A stretch of DNA of 6,083 bases, from assembly GCA_003167015.1 (NCBI GenBank), contig PMUF01000399.1, forward strand, positions 1 to 6,083. Direction: 5' to 3'. Numbering within the stretch: position 1 is the first letter of the stretch; each line of letters begins with the position of its first letter. Under the pieces are notes generated by a model. The model was not told where the DNA came from and made no database searches. It saw nothing but the letters and a program-made list of their open reading frames with translations. The translations under genes and the position numbers were made by a program. Origin of the DNA: Chitinophagaceae bacterium. Its GTDB lineage: Bacteria; Bacteroidota; Bacteroidia; Chitinophagales; Chitinophagaceae. This document shows positions 5,190 through 6,083 of the stretch, in pieces.

Positions 5190-6083
5190 TATTCGGTACG
5201 CAGGTTTTTGACCGGATCGGCCAATAGGGCCCTAAGGGTCAATACGCCGACGACGACGAGGGCGATGAGCCCGATAAGGAATTCGGTGGCAAAAAAGGTC
5301 CAAACGCTGACAGATACGCGATAGGCGAAGTTGTCCAGCCAGCGGTTGATGAGCCACCAGCTGACAGGCAGGGCTACGGCCGAGGCGATGAGGGCCAGCC
5401 TGATGAAGTTGCCAGACATCAGGCGCAGGATGCTGATTGTCCCCGCGCCGAGGACTTTACGGATACCAATCTCCCTGGTGCGTCGTTCGATCGTAAATAA
5501 GGTCAGTCCAATGAGGCCCAATGTTGCAAGGAGGATGGCCAGCGCAGTAAAAAAAGTGATGGCCTGACCAAGGAGGCGTTCTTTTTCTGCCAGGCGGCCG
5601 AAATTATCGTCGAGGAAGCTGATATTGAAGGGAGTATCAGGGAGGAATTCCTTACCTGTGCGGCGCAGCCAGTCGAGGAAGTCGGCGGGATGACCGCCTC
5701 GCAGCCGGATGGCAAGCGTATTGCCGGTTGGGCTGTAGCGCAGGATAGCGGGGCCGATCTTTTCGTGGAGGGAGGCATAGTTGAAATCTTTTACGACGCC
5801 GATGACGCGTTCGCTGCCATTGATGATGGTGCCTATCGGATGGAACAGGCCGAGGGCGGACACGGCGGATTCGTTCAGGATAAGGGAGTTGGTGTCGGGC
5901 AAGTGATTTCTATCGAAATTCCTTCCGTCGGCCAGCCGGATGCCGAGGGTGGCGATATACTTTTCATCTGCCGGGAATTCCTGGATGAAGACTGCAGCGT
6001 TTTGTGAAGTGCCGGGCTTGTTGTAGGCGCCCATGGTCAGGCTGTTGCCGGCCGGCGTCCGGTTGCTGAGGCTGGTGGAGGCT
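5189..6083 (-). CDS. FtsX/MacB-like ABC permease, C-terminal part (truncated by window edge)
   Basis: The frame is open from the stop at 5189 to the right edge, giving 298 complete codons of what is normally a protein of about 800 residues in Bacteroidota; the Met encoded at 6034 is internal, since the frame continues upstream without a stop and with family-like sequence. From that Met, residues 1-150 are the end of a MacB-type periplasmic domain (FIQEF, YIATLGIRLADGRNF, LILNESAVSALGL, VIGVVKDFNYASLH). Then comes an FtsX domain with three membrane helices at about 157-180, 211-230 and 246-270, the conserved ERRTREIGIRKVLGA loop (183-197) and the typical ending DPVKNLRTE. Such permeases transmit ATPase motion to the periplasm without carrying substrate through the membrane themselves. 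It lies upstream of the ATPase and tolC on the same strand, a plausible partner, but the 189-nt gap leaves open that it is a separate transcription unit. Confidence 0.9.
   Translation of the reverse strand, partial: ASTSLSNRTPAGNSLTMGAYNKPGTSQNAAVFIQEFPADEKYIATLGIRLADGRNFDRNHLPDTNSLILNESAVSALGLFHPIGTIINGSERVIGVVKDFNYASLHEKIGPAILRYSPTGNTLAIRLRGGHPADFLDWLRRTGKEFLPDTPFNISFLDDNFGRLAEKERLLGQAITFFTALAILLATLGLIGLTLFTIERRTREIGIRKVLGAGTISILRLMSGNFIRLALIASAVALPVSWWLINRWLDNFAYRVSVSVWTFFATEFLIGLIALVVVGVLTLRALLADPVKNLRTE

Overview
The window looks like chromosomal DNA of a Bacteroidota member, most likely a Chitinophagaceae-type soil or environmental bacterium. The reasons are the protein style (an FtsX/MacB-like permease with a short, orphan-like ABC ATPase and a TolC), the absence of Shine-Dalgarno sequences before the starts, and promoter-like elements of the Bacteroidota TTTG / TAnnTTTG kind. 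The lineage call is inference from these features; no database was searched. I see no mobile element, CRISPR array, tRNA or rRNA, and no frameshifted gene.

Left half (1-2746): a methionine and sulfur assimilation locus. On the minus strand an OsmC/YhfA-like protein gene (1665 down to 1243) is followed after 41 nt by metZ (1201 down to 41). On the plus strand metX (1733-2746) diverges from them across a 67-nt spacer holding two overlapping promoter candidates. MetX activates the homoserine hydroxyl by acylation, and MetZ replaces the acyl group with sulfide to give homocysteine, so together they form the direct-sulfhydrylation route to methionine. The OsmC-like protein sits first in the metZ transcript, and its role there is unknown. 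Positions 1-40 lie downstream of metZ and hold no gene that I can see.

Right half (2800-6083, all minus strand): parts of a MacB-like export system. Reading in the direction of transcription, there is the C-terminal portion of a large FtsX-type permease (runs off the right edge, ends at 5189), a 189-nt spacer containing a tandem 16-nt repeat, an ABC ATPase (4999 down to 4334), and after 25 nt a TolC-family outer-membrane protein (4308 down to 2800). ATPase and TolC are probably co-transcribed. No periplasmic adaptor (MacA/HlyD type) is in the window, so a complete tripartite pump is not demonstrated. metX and tolC converge across a 53-nt GC-rich spacer.

I did not find a clearly new biological system. 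The points most worth checking are the shared promoter palindrome between metX and osmC, the tandem repeat before the ATPase, the conserved placement (or not) of the OsmC-like gene in the methionine locus, and the altered ABC signature sequence.
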